A DNA stretch of 64,000 bases from Sterolibacterium sp. (GTDB lineage: Bacteria > Pseudomonadota > Gammaproteobacteria > Burkholderiales > Rhodocyclaceae). The position numbers and the translations under genes were made by a program. The stretch's first letter is position 1, and each line of letters begins with the position of its first letter. The stretch covers positions 1 through 64,000 of the forward strand of contig JAHFRE010000001.1 of NCBI GenBank assembly GCA_023258955.1, written 5' to 3'. The notes under the pieces are model-generated. The model had not been told where the DNA came from. It searched no databases and was given only the letters and a program-made list of their open reading frames with translations. Below are positions 33,805 to 42,384 of this stretch, piece by piece.

Positions 33805-35313
33805 GTGCCGCATGACGTCGAGCTCGATCATGAGCACGAACAACTGGCCGAAGCCGATAGCGCGGCGCTGGCCCAAGTCATCTGGGAACAGGAGACGCTG
33901 GTGCTGCGCACCGTCGGCATCGACATCGGCAGCTCCACCACGCACCTGCTGTTCGCCCGTGTCACCCTGAAGCGACTGGCGGAGGGATTGTCCAGTCGCT
34001 TCGTGGTGATCGACCGGCAGATCCTCTGGTGCTCGCCCATCCGCCTGACGCCGTTCCTGGCCGACGGCAGCATCGATGCGCGCGAGTTGGCGCATTTCAT
34101 CCACCATGCCTACCACGACGCCGGCCTGTGCCGCAGCGACATCGATAGCGGCGCGGTGATCCTCACCGGCGAGGCGATCAAGCGCAACAACGCCCGGGCG
34201 ATCGACGAGATCTTTGCCGCCGAGTCCGGCAAGTTCGTCTGTGCCACAGCCGGCCATAAGCTGGAATCAATCCTCGCCGCGCACGGTTCGGGCGCCACCG
34301 CGCTGTCCAAGCGTCGCGACGCCTGCGCGTTGCACGTCGATGTCGGCGGCGGCACCACCAAGCTCGCCTTAATCGATCGCGGCGAAATTCTCAGCGTCGC
34401 CGCCTTTGCCGTCGGCGGCCGCCTGCTGGCGCAAGACGAGCAGGGGGCGTGGACCCGCATCGATGACTCCGCCCGCCGGGTGGCTGAGGAACTGGGGATA
34501 GCGGCGACGGCCGGCAGCGTTGCCGATGCCGGCGTCAGGACCCGCATGGCAGAACGCCTGGCCTGCATCGTCGTCGATCAGCTCGCGGCAACGCCGCTCG
34601 ATGCGCTGGGTCAGGCGCTGCAATTGACCGAGCCGCTGGCAAGGAGCGTGGCGCCGGACTTCATCACATTTTCGGGCGGCGTCGCCGAGTACATCTTCGG
34701 TCGCGAGAGCGCCGACCACGGCGACATCGCGCAAGCGCTCGCCGCCGCGATCGTCCGCCAACTCAAAGCGCGTATCGCCGTTCCCATCATCGAACCCAGA
34801 GAGCGCATCCGCGCGACGGTGATCGGCGCCTCGCAATTCACGGTGCAGGTCAGCGGCAAGACCATCTACCTGCCGGATCCGGCGGTGTTGCCGGTGCACA
34901 ACGTGCCCGTGGTCCATCTTGGCCTGGCTCTCCCCGAGCGTATCGACGTCGATGCTATCGTTGCCGCATTTCAGACCAGCGCCGAGCTGCTCGATCTGGC
35001 GCCGGCTGCCCGCCTGGCGCTGGCTCTTGCCTGGGACGGGGCGCCCGAGCACGGGCGGCTCCTGGCGATGGCTCAGGCCATCATGCGCTTTGCCGCGCCC
35101 GCCGGGAGCAGGGATCAGCCCCTCTTCCTGATGATCGACGGCGACGTCGGCGCCTCCCTCGGCCGCCTGCTGCACGACGAACTGCAGCTCGAAGGCAAGC
35201 TCGTCTCGATCGACGGGATCCAACTGCGCCAACTGGACTTCGTCGATGTCGGGGAATTGCTCGACCCACCGGGGGTGGTGCCCGTCGTCATCAAGTCGCT
35301 GCTCTTTTCATGA
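33805..35313 (+). CDS. EutA-like ATPase, copy 3
   Basis: A 502-residue EutA-family ASKHA ATPase with GIDIGSSTTHLLFARV, HVDVGGGTTKLALI and FSGGVAEYIFG. The start is GTG 33805, ten bases after GAGGAG; the N-terminus carries a short acidic/histidine stretch (ELDHEHEQLAEAD), a reduced version of the tail on the 17833 product. Length is standard for EutA. It is the last gene of the Tct/cupin operon and ends 13 bases from a converging gene. No eutB or eutC is present, so its client is probably not ethanolamine ammonia-lyase. Confidence 0.85.
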   Translation: MPHDVELDHEHEQLAEADSAALAQVIWEQETLVLRTVGIDIGSSTTHLLFARVTLKRLAEGLSSRFVVIDRQILWCSPIRLTPFLADGSIDARELAHFIHHAYHDAGLCRSDIDSGAVILTGEAIKRNNARAIDEIFAAESGKFVCATAGHKLESILAAHGSGATALSKRRDACALHVDVGGGTTKLALIDRGEILSVAAFAVGGRLLAQDEQGAWTRIDDSARRVAEELGIAATAGSVADAGVRTRMAERLACIVVDQLAATPLDALGQALQLTEPLARSVAPDFITFSGGVAEYIFGRESADHGDIAQALAAAIVRQLKARIAVPIIEPRERIRATVIGASQFTVQVSGKTIYLPDPAVLPVHNVPVVHLGLALPERIDVDAIVAAFQTSAELLDLAPAARLALALAWDGAPEHGRLLAMAQAIMRFAAPAGSRDQPLFLMIDGDVGASLGRLLHDELQLEGKLVSIDGIQLRQLDFVDVGELLDPPGVVPVVIKSLLFS

Positions 35314-35326
35314 AGGGCTTGCTCGC

Positions 35327-35878
35327 TCACCACATGGGCTCGCCGCTGTGCAGGCGCTGGAGCATGTCGTGTTGAAACTCGGGCGGACCGAAGCCGAATT
35401 TTTCGCCACCCTGCTCATAGAAGAAGGGCTGCCCGGTCGCTGTGCTGAAGCGGCGCATCCACTCCAGCATCGGCTCATCCGGATCGCGCCCGGCGTTGCG
35501 CAGGAGAAAGGCCGGGCGTTGGCGCCAGAGGATCCTGGCGATGATGACCTGGGTCACGGTCGGGTTGAATGTTTCGGGGAATGGGCTGTCGTCGGCGCGC
35601 CAACCGCAGACGAAGCGGCGGCAGGGACTTTCCGGCCGCCGTTGATAGATGCTGCAGCCGCCGTCCTTGAGGAAGTGACAAGGCACCCCATGCTTCATCT
35701 CGTGGCCATAGATGGTCGCGGCCATCCAGCCTTCGCAACAGGCAGTGCACTCGCCACAGCGGCGGGGCGGTGCCTTGTGCGCTGCCGCAGCAGGGTCGGC
35801 TGCCGGCGTTTGCGCGCAGCACTTCTTGTATTTCCTGCCGCTACCGCAAGGGCAGGGGTCGTTTCTGCCTGTGCTCAT
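35327..35878 (-). CDS. SEC-C motif and YkgJ-type cysteine-cluster protein
   Basis: A 183-residue cytosolic protein. It opens with the SEC-C zinc motif (GRNDPCPCGSGRKYKKCC, residues 4-21) and continues with a YkgJ-like cysteine cluster (RCGECTACCEGW, then PCHFLKDGGCSIYQRRPESP and CRRFVCGW), which binds zinc or an Fe-S centre. ATG 35878 is chosen because the SEC-C motif normally sits at the very start; upstream in-frame sequence overlaps the promoter region of the next operon. Function of such proteins is not established. It is transcribed toward eutA3. Confidence 0.85.
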   Translation of the reverse strand: MSTGRNDPCPCGSGRKYKKCCAQTPAADPAAAAHKAPPRRCGECTACCEGWMAATIYGHEMKHGVPCHFLKDGGCSIYQRRPESPCRRFVCGWRADDSPFPETFNPTVTQVIIARILWRQRPAFLLRNAGRDPDEPMLEWMRRFSTATGQPFFYEQGGEKFGFGPPEFQHDMLQRLHSGEPMW

Positions 35879-35995
35879 GATGACCAGCTGATCGAGGTGG
35901 GGCGCCGCCGTCGGCTGGCGCCAAGTTCGCGTGTTCGCGCAGTATGGCATAAACGATACGCCCTTCGCGCCGCCGCTCTGCTGCGGCCGCCAGCG

Positions 35996-36024
35996 TTGAC
36001 AGCGGCGGCGTTGGCCTATAGATT
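35996..36024 (+). promoter_or_regulatory. Sigma70-type promoter of the ThDP enzyme operon
   Basis: A perfect -35 TTGACA (35996-36001), 17-base spacer and TAGATT (36019-36024; TATAGA two bases earlier is an alternative). The architecture (TTGACA, 17, TA-rich -10, then the dyad 20-30 bases downstream) repeats that at 7609. Confidence 0.65.
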
Positions 36025-36054
36025 CCGCTCTGCAATTCAAAAAAACGGACCAAT

Positions 36055-36071
36055 GTTCCGTATACAAGAAC
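36055..36071 (+). promoter_or_regulatory. Operator-like dyad (site 4 of 4)
   Basis: GTTCCGTATACAAGAAC, identical to the 7659 site except for one T/C change. As at 7651 it is preceded by a partial dyad, GGAC-caat-GTTCC. It lies 50 bases before the ThDP enzyme ATG, within the predicted leader. Confidence 0.65.
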
Positions 36072-36120
36072 ATCCAGGAAGCGGCCGCGGCACCGCGATG
36101 GATCGATGGAGGAGACGCTG

Positions 36121-37935
36121 ATGGTTGCTGCCGGACACCGCTCGGCTCAGGCTGCGACGCCGGCCGCCGCCACCGGCGGCCCGCCGGCCGTGGTTCCAGC
36201 GCCGCAGCGCTGGGCGTCTGACCTCATCGTCGATCTGCTGCATCACTTCCAGCTGCCCTACGCGGCGCTGAACCCGGGGGCGAGCTACCGCGGTCTGCAC
36301 GACTCCATCGTCAACTACGGGGCCAATTACCCCTGCATGATGCTGTGCCAGCACGAGGAAACGGCGGTGCAGATCGCCCACGGCTACGCCAAAGCCAGCG
36401 GCAAGCCGATGGTCGCCATCTTGCACAACCTGGTCGGCCTGCTGCACGCCAACATGGCCATCTATTACGCCTACATCGACCGGGTTCCCATCTTCATCGT
36501 CGGCGCCACCGGGCCCCTCGACGAAACCAAGCGCCGGCCACGCATCGACTGGACCCACAGCGCCAACGTGCAGGGACAGGCGGTCCGCGACTACACCAAA
36601 TGGGACTACCAGCCCAGCGTCATCGACGGGGTGCCGGAATCCTTCGCGCGCGCTTACGGCGTGATGATGACCGAGCCGCGCGGTCCGATCTACATGTGCT
36701 ACGACGCCTGGCTGCAGGAGCAGCCACTCGACCACGCAGTCACTCTGCCGCCGGCCCAGGCCATGCCGGTACCCTCGCTGCTGGCCGCAGATCCGGCGTC
36801 ATTGCGCCAGGCGGCGGCGATGCTGCTGGAAGCGCAGCGGCCGGTGATCCTGACCGAATACGTCGGCCGCGATGCGCGTGGCTTCGCGGCGTTGATCGAG
36901 CTGGCCGAAACGCTCGGCGCGGCGGTGTTCGACGTCAATAGCCGGCTCAATTTCCCGGGTTGCCACCCGCTCAACCTGAGCATGGTCAAAGACGTGTTCC
37001 GCGACGCTGATCTGCTACTCGCCTTGGACGTGCGCGATTGGGAGAAACCGACCAGCGAGCTGGACAGCATCACCCGCAGCGCGGTCAGCCTGGTACCGCC
37101 GGGCTGTCGCTGGATCGACATCGGCTTCGGGGATCTGGAACTGTCCAGCTGGGCCATGGACTACCAGCGGCTGTTGCAGGCCGATCTGCGCATCCTCGCC
37201 GACACCACCACGGCCATCCCTGCGCTGACGCAACTTTGCAAGGAGTTGCAGTCGAGCCAGCCGCACGCGCTCGAGCGCGCCAGCGCCAACTTTGCCCGCA
37301 ACGCCGAGCGGCACCGCGCGGCGCGTGCCGAATGGGCGCGACAGGCGCGCGTCGATTGGGACGCCAGCCCGCTGACGCTGGCGCGGCTGGCGAGCGAAGT
37401 GTGGGAGGTGATCCGCGCCGAGGATTGGGTCTTGACGGCCGGAACGCTGCAAGACTGGACGCGCAAGCTGTGGGATTTCGACCAACCCTACCGCCATCCC
37501 GGCAAGTCGCTCGGCACCGCCACGCAGATCGGCATTTCGCTCGGGGTGGCGCTGGCGCACCGCGATGCCGGCCGCCTGGTGGTGGACCTGCAGCCCGACG
37601 GTGATCTGATGTTCGACGCCGGCGCCCTCTGGGTCGCCGCCAAGCACAAGATTCCCCTGCTCATCGTCATGTACAACAACCGCGCCTACTACAACGACTG
37701 GGAACACCAGTTGCGCCTGGCGAAGCAGCGGCAGACGCCGCCAGAACGAGCCCACATCGGCATGGATCTGGACGGGCCGGCGCCTGACTTCGCTGGCCTC
37801 GCGCGCTCCATGGGCTGGTACGCCGAAGGCCCGATCGAGCGCGGCGAGGAGGTCGGGCCGGCCTTGCGCCGGGCCATTGCGCAGGTCAAGGCGGGGCAAC
37901 CGGCCCTGCTCGACACCATCACCCGCAAGCGTTGA
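36121..37935 (+). CDS. Thiamine diphosphate-dependent enzyme, acetolactate synthase-like
   Basis: A 604-residue cytosolic enzyme of the acetohydroxyacid synthase/decarboxylase superfamily. The catalytic glutamate is in CQHEETAVQIAHGYAKASG (about residue 80) and the ThDP/Mg motif runs from QPDGDLMFDAGALWVA to VMYNNRAYYND (GDG replaced by DGD, then NN). The middle FAD-type domain is present in outline. Whether it is a decarboxylase, carboligase or C-C lyase is not evident; it is not a close match to biosynthetic IlvB. ATG 36121 is preferred over ATG 36106 because GGAGGAG lies 6 bases before it. It heads a long operon controlled by the TTGACA promoter and dyad upstream. Confidence 0.85.
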   Translation: MVAAGHRSAQAATPAAATGGPPAVVPAPQRWASDLIVDLLHHFQLPYAALNPGASYRGLHDSIVNYGANYPCMMLCQHEETAVQIAHGYAKASGKPMVAILHNLVGLLHANMAIYYAYIDRVPIFIVGATGPLDETKRRPRIDWTHSANVQGQAVRDYTKWDYQPSVIDGVPESFARAYGVMMTEPRGPIYMCYDAWLQEQPLDHAVTLPPAQAMPVPSLLAADPASLRQAAAMLLEAQRPVILTEYVGRDARGFAALIELAETLGAAVFDVNSRLNFPGCHPLNLSMVKDVFRDADLLLALDVRDWEKPTSELDSITRSAVSLVPPGCRWIDIGFGDLELSSWAMDYQRLLQADLRILADTTTAIPALTQLCKELQSSQPHALERASANFARNAERHRAARAEWARQARVDWDASPLTLARLASEVWEVIRAEDWVLTAGTLQDWTRKLWDFDQPYRHPGKSLGTATQIGISLGVALAHRDAGRLVVDLQPDGDLMFDAGALWVAAKHKIPLLIVMYNNRAYYNDWEHQLRLAKQRQTPPERAHIGMDLDGPAPDFAGLARSMGWYAEGPIERGEEVGPALRRAIAQVKAGQPALLDTITRKR

Positions 37936-37943
37936 GGAGATCC

Positions 37944-37976
37944 ATGAGCACAGATCAGAGAGGGCGCCGGGCATGA
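37944..37976 (+). CDS. Possible 10-residue leader ORF overlapping the next start
   Basis: ATG 37944, preceded by GAGGAGAT, opens a frame of ten codons (MSTDQRGRRA) that stops at 37974-37976, overlapping the ATG of the dehydrogenase (ATGA). The ribosome-binding site belongs to this short frame, and the dehydrogenase has none of its own, so translation by re-initiation is likely. Confidence 0.45.
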   Translation: MSTDQRGRRA

Positions 37977-38800
37977 GTCGAGTCGCCATAAGCACGGTGG
38001 GGGTGATCGGTGCCGGACGCATGGGCATGCCCATCATCGGCCACCTCGTACGCTCCGGCTTCAGGGTAATGGTGCACGAGCGCGACGCCGCCCGACGCGA
38101 AGCGGTGGCGGCGCAGGGCGCGACCTGGAACGCTGACCTGGGCGAGCTGACGAGCCGCGCGCAGGCCCTGCTAATCTGCGTTGGCTTCGACCGCGAGGTG
38201 CGCGAGCTGATGCAGAGCACGGACGGCCTCCTGGCGTCGGCGCAGCCGGGCACCGTCATCGCCATCTTGAGCACCATCAGTCCGAAGACGGTGCAGGAAC
38301 TGGCGCAGCAAGGCGAGCCGCGCGGGCTCGAGGTGATCGACGCGACGGTCTGCCGCGGCGGCGCGGCGGCCGATCAGGGCCGGCTGCTGTCTTTTGTCGG
38401 CGGCGACGCGGCGGTCGTGGCAAAAATCAGGCCGGTCCTCTCGGCCTACTCTTCCGACGTCGTGCACTGCGGCGGGGTCGGTTCGGCGCAGGTGGCCAAG
38501 GCCGTCAACAACATGATCCTGTGGGCATGTCTGGTCGCCGATCACGAAGGCCTGGCGCTGGCGCAGCGCTACGGCGTCGATGTTGAGGCGCTGCGCCGGG
38601 CGCTGCTGATCAGCAGCGCGACCAACGGACCCCTGGCCAAATGGGGCGAGCAGACCATGGCCTGGGCGCAGGACGACATGGCCATCATCGCCGAGATGGC
38701 CGAGGATCGCGGCATCGCCCTGCCCCAATCCGGCGTGGTGCGCGAGATCTGCCGCGCGCTGAAGCCGCGGCGCTACCGACTCGAAGAATATGGCCGGTGA
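37973..38800 (+). CDS. NAD(P)-dependent beta-hydroxyacid dehydrogenase (3-hydroxyisobutyrate dehydrogenase family)
   Basis: A 275-residue oxidoreductase. Motifs: GVIGAGRMGMPIIGHLVRSG (nucleotide binding), DATVCRGGAAADQGRL (substrate block) and AKAVNNMILWA with the catalytic lysine and asparagine. The residue after beta-strand 2 is E in VHERD, leaving NAD versus NADP open. It would oxidise a beta-hydroxyacid or reduce the semialdehyde, a sensible follow-on step to a ThDP enzyme. Its start overlaps the stop of a tiny leader frame. Confidence 0.88.
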   Translation: MSRVAISTVGVIGAGRMGMPIIGHLVRSGFRVMVHERDAARREAVAAQGATWNADLGELTSRAQALLICVGFDREVRELMQSTDGLLASAQPGTVIAILSTISPKTVQELAQQGEPRGLEVIDATVCRGGAAADQGRLLSFVGGDAAVVAKIRPVLSAYSSDVVHCGGVGSAQVAKAVNNMILWACLVADHEGLALAQRYGVDVEALRRALLISSATNGPLAKWGEQTMAWAQDDMAIIAEMAEDRGIALPQSGVVREICRALKPRRYRLEEYGR

Positions 38801-38866
38801 CGACGCGGCGCCGCCTGCCGGGGCCAGCGCATACTCCATCCATCCAATACTGCAAAGGGCTTAGTC

Positions 38867-39940
38867 ATGGCGATTCGAAACTTCAACTCGGCGCGGTTCA
38901 AGGCGCTCTGCTGCGGCGCACTCGCGAGCGCCTTGCTGACGCTGGCCGCAGCCGCCGTGGCGCAGGGCAAAACCAGCGCCGAAGCCGCGGGCTACCGTGG
39001 CCCCGACCGGCAGGCGCGCCTGGTCGCCGCGGCGAAGCAGGAAGGCGAGCTGCTCGTCTACACCTCCGCCCCGGTCGATGACATGGCGGTGCTGACGACG
39101 GCCTTCGAAAAGAAGTACGGGGTCAAGGTCAAGCTATGGCGCTCCGGTTCCGAGAACGTGCTGCAACGCGTCTTGACCGAAGCCCGGGCGAATCGCTTCG
39201 ACGCCGACATCATCGAAACCAACGGCCCGGAAATGGAATCGCTGCATCGCGAGAAGATGCTCCAGGAGGTCGTTTCGCCCTACCTCGCGGATTTGATCGC
39301 GCCGGCCATCCGGCCGCACCGCGAATGGGTCAGCACGCGCCTCAATATTTTCTGCATGGCCTACAACAGCAAACTGGTGAAGAAGGCGGACTTGCCAAAG
39401 ACCTATCAGGATCTGCTCGATCCGAAATGGAAGGGCAAGCTGGGGATCGAGGCGGATGACGACGACTGGTTCGCCGCGGTGATCGGCGAACTGGGCGAAG
39501 CCAAGGGATTGAAGCTGTTCCGCGACCTGGTCAAGACCAATGGCCTCTCGGTGCGCAAGGGCCACACCCTGCTGACCAACCTGGTCATCTCCGGTGAGGT
39601 GCCGCTGGCGCTCACCGCATACAACTACAAGGCCGAGCAATTCAAGAACAAGGGTGCGCCGATCGACTGGTTCGTGATCCCGCCAGCCTTCGCCCGGCCC
39701 AACGGTATCGGTGTCACCCGGCGCGCGCCGCATCCGAACGCGGCGGTGCTGTTCTTCGACTTCATGCTCAGCGATGCACAGACCATCCTGCTGGCGCGCG
39801 ATTTCGTGCCGACGAGCAAGAAGGTGAATACGGTGCTGAACAAGATGCCGATCAAATTCATCGACCCGGCCGTGATCCTCGATGAAGGAGAAAAGTGGAG
39901 AAAGCTGTACGACGAGATCGTTACCCAGCAGGCGAAATGA
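38867..39940 (+). CDS. ABC transporter substrate-binding protein, ferric/polyamine type, copy 3
   Basis: A 357-residue exported protein; signal core CCGALASALLTLAAAAVA; mature part with LLVYTSAPVDDMAVLTTAF and KKYGVKVKLWRSGSENVLQR, the same family as 11624 and 13945 but clearly diverged. The neighbouring gene (39988) is its nearest paralogue. No permease of this family is adjacent. AGGGC precedes the ATG. Confidence 0.85.
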   Translation: MAIRNFNSARFKALCCGALASALLTLAAAAVAQGKTSAEAAGYRGPDRQARLVAAAKQEGELLVYTSAPVDDMAVLTTAFEKKYGVKVKLWRSGSENVLQRVLTEARANRFDADIIETNGPEMESLHREKMLQEVVSPYLADLIAPAIRPHREWVSTRLNIFCMAYNSKLVKKADLPKTYQDLLDPKWKGKLGIEADDDDWFAAVIGELGEAKGLKLFRDLVKTNGLSVRKGHTLLTNLVISGEVPLALTAYNYKAEQFKNKGAPIDWFVIPPAFARPNGIGVTRRAPHPNAAVLFFDFMLSDAQTILLARDFVPTSKKVNTVLNKMPIKFIDPAVILDEGEKWRKLYDEIVTQQAK

Positions 39941-39987
39941 GCGGGCGGCGCGGCAAAGATCCGGCAGCATCTGCGCAGGAGAAGACA

Positions 39988-41037
39988 ATGAGTATCAAGC
40001 AAGTTTTGCTGCGCGTCGGCGCGATGTTGGCCACGCTTGCGCTCGCGGGTCCCCTCCTGGCCCAGAGCCCAGCGCTGCTGACCTACGAGGGCGCCGATCG
40101 CAGCGCCAAACTGCTCGCCGCGGCGCAGAAGGAGGCCACCTGCACCCTCTACACCTCGATCGCGGAAAAGGACCTGCAGCCCTTGATCGGGCCCTTCGAA
40201 AAGAAGTACGGCATCAAGGTCAGGGTCTGGCGCGCCGGGACCGACAAGGTGCTGCAGCGGACCGTGACCGAGGCCGCCGGCAAGCACTACGAAGTCGACG
40301 CCATCCATATCAGCGCCCCGGAGATGGAGGCCCTGCGTTTGGAAAGGATTCTGCAGCCGGTGAGCAGCCCGGTGTTCAAGGATCTCTTGCCCAGCGCCGT
40401 GCCCTCCCACCGCGAGTGGGCAGCGACGCTGCTGACGGTGTTCGTCCAGGCCTACAACACCAATCAGGTGAAGAAGGAGGAACTGCCGAAGAGCTTTCAG
40501 GACCTGCTGCATCCCAAGTGGAAGGGCAAGCTCGGCATCGAGGCCGAGGATTTCGACTGGTTCGCCGCGACGGTCAGCGAACTGGGCGAAGCGCGCGGAC
40601 TGCAGCTGTTTCGCGATATCGTTGCCGCCAACGGCATCTCGGTGCGCAAGGGCCACTCCCTGCTGACCAATATGGTCGGTTCGGGCGAAGTGCCGTTGGC
40701 CCTGACGGTCTACAATTACATGCCGGAGATGGCGCGCAAGAAGGGCGTGCCGATCGACTGGTTCGTCCTCGAGCCGGCGATCGCCCGCGCCAACGCCATC
40801 GGCATCGCGCGCCGTGCGCCGCATCCCAACGCCGCGCTGCTGTTCTACGATTACCTGCTGTCGGCGGAGGGGCAGAAGACCTTGGCCTCGCTGGACTACG
40901 TGCCGACCAACGCCACGGTCGAGTCGCCGATGAAGAAGTTGAAGCTCAAGCTGATCGATCCGGCGGTCAGCCTGGGTCAGATGGAGAAGTGGTCCAAGCT
41001 CTACGACGACGTCGTGCTGAAGCGCGGCGGCAAGTAA
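39988..41037 (+). CDS. ABC transporter substrate-binding protein, ferric/polyamine type, copy 4
   Basis: A 349-residue exported binding protein (signal core VLLRVGAMLATLALAGPLLA; mature block CTLYTSIAEKDLQPLIGPF, then KKYGIKVRVWRAGTDKVLQR). It starts 47 bases after copy 3 with AGGAG before the ATG, so the two form a tandem pair like 11624/13945. Sharing of YTSxAxKDLQPL and the RxDWF-type block with copy 3 indicates duplication before divergence. Ligand unknown. Confidence 0.85.
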   Translation: MSIKQVLLRVGAMLATLALAGPLLAQSPALLTYEGADRSAKLLAAAQKEATCTLYTSIAEKDLQPLIGPFEKKYGIKVRVWRAGTDKVLQRTVTEAAGKHYEVDAIHISAPEMEALRLERILQPVSSPVFKDLLPSAVPSHREWAATLLTVFVQAYNTNQVKKEELPKSFQDLLHPKWKGKLGIEAEDFDWFAATVSELGEARGLQLFRDIVAANGISVRKGHSLLTNMVGSGEVPLALTVYNYMPEMARKKGVPIDWFVLEPAIARANAIGIARRAPHPNAALLFYDYLLSAEGQKTLASLDYVPTNATVESPMKKLKLKLIDPAVSLGQMEKWSKLYDDVVLKRGGK

Positions 41038-41088
41038 GCGTCGCGCCTGTCGATGCTCGGTTCCCCCATCAACTCGTCAGGAATAGCC

Positions 41089-42339
41089 ATGACCAGCCTT
41101 GCCAACACCGTTGAACCCGTACCCGAGAAGTCGTTTCGCGACGTCTGGCTGATCGCCGTCGGCCACGGCCTGACCCACTGGTATCCGGCCACCTTCTATT
41201 TGTTGCTGCCGCTGATCGGCAAGGAGTTGGGGCTCAGCTATAGCCAAATCGGTCTGGTCATGACCTGCCAATACATCGCCGGTGCGATCTCCAACGTTCC
41301 CGGCGGCATGCTGGTAGATACGGTCGGCAGAAAAGGCCTGTTGATGGCGCTGTCCTTGTTCTGGGTCGGCTTTCCCTATCTGCTGATGGGATTCACCCAC
41401 AGCTATTCGTTGCTGCTGATGTGTGTGTGCATGGTCGGCGTCGGCAACAACCTCTGGCATCCGACGGCGATTCCGATGCTGGCGCTACGCCATCCGACCC
41501 GCAAGGGGCTGGTCCTGTCCCTGCACGGCATGGGTGGCAACGCCGGCGATGCGCTGGCGCCGCTGGCAATCGGGGCGCTGCTGGCCAGCTTCAGCTGGCG
41601 CCAGATCGTGCTGTTCAACGCCGCGCCGGGTGTGCTCATGGCGCTGCTGATTCTGGCTTACCTGGGCACGCTGAAGTACGGCCGCAGCAAGCAGAAGAGC
41701 GCCGTGGCGCCGCCCGAGGGGCAGGCCATCGGCGAATATGCGCAGGGTCTGCGCGGTCTGCTGCGCAACCGCAACCTAATCCTGCTGACGGTCAGTTCGG
41801 CCTTCCGTTCGATGACCCAGACCACGCTGCTGACTTTTCTGCCGGTCTTCCTGGCCTACGAGATGGGCTATTCGCCGCTGTGGGTCGGCGTTTGCATGTT
41901 TGCCCTGCAGGCGGCCGGGTTCACCGCGGCGCCGATCGCCGGGCATCTGTCGGACTCGATGGGGCGGCGCCGCATCATCATGACCAGCATGGCGATGACG
42001 GCGCTGGTGCTGGCCTTCATGGCGGTGGCGGGGCGCTCCCACGCCTTCGTCTTGTTCATCGCCGTGCTCGGCTTCTTCCTCTACGCGATCCGGCCGGTGC
42101 TGCAGGCCTGGTTGCTGGAGGCGACGCCGAAGAAGATGGGCGGCACCAGCATCGGTCTGTTGTTCGGCCTGCAGGCCCTGGGCTCGTCGATCGGACCGAT
42201 GCTCGGCGGCGGCATCGCCGATCGCTTCGGGCTGATGAGCACCTTCTATTTTCTGGCAGTGACGATCGTCATCGCCAACCTGTTCATCTTCCTGATTCCG
42301 GCGCAGGCGCCGAGCCTGGCGCCGGCCAGTGCCGATTGA
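41089..42339 (+). CDS. Major facilitator superfamily transporter 1
   Basis: A 416-residue inner-membrane protein with about twelve segments. Visible MFS signatures are GGMLVDTVGRKGLLMAL between segments 2 and 3 and AGHLSDSMGRRRIIM at the matching place in the second half. Family relatives include fosmidomycin-resistance-type exporters (the HGLTHWYPATFYLLLPLIG opening is similar). ATG 41089, with CAGGAA upstream, is preferred to ATG 41053. Direction and substrate unknown. Confidence 0.85.
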   Translation: MTSLANTVEPVPEKSFRDVWLIAVGHGLTHWYPATFYLLLPLIGKELGLSYSQIGLVMTCQYIAGAISNVPGGMLVDTVGRKGLLMALSLFWVGFPYLLMGFTHSYSLLLMCVCMVGVGNNLWHPTAIPMLALRHPTRKGLVLSLHGMGGNAGDALAPLAIGALLASFSWRQIVLFNAAPGVLMALLILAYLGTLKYGRSKQKSAVAPPEGQAIGEYAQGLRGLLRNRNLILLTVSSAFRSMTQTTLLTFLPVFLAYEMGYSPLWVGVCMFALQAAGFTAAPIAGHLSDSMGRRRIIMTSMAMTALVLAFMAVAGRSHAFVLFIAVLGFFLYAIRPVLQAWLLEATPKKMGGTSIGLLFGLQALGSSIGPMLGGGIADRFGLMSTFYFLAVTIVIANLFIFLIPAQAPSLAPASAD

Positions 42340-42384
42340 TCCGCCGTCCGCACGCTTCGCGCCAGCTGTCGCGGCGGAACAGCG

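Noticed and set aside
8971-35313. Ethanolamine utilisation (eut) operon
   Set aside because: Only EutA-like genes are present; there is no eutB, eutC, eutD/E or microcompartment shell gene.
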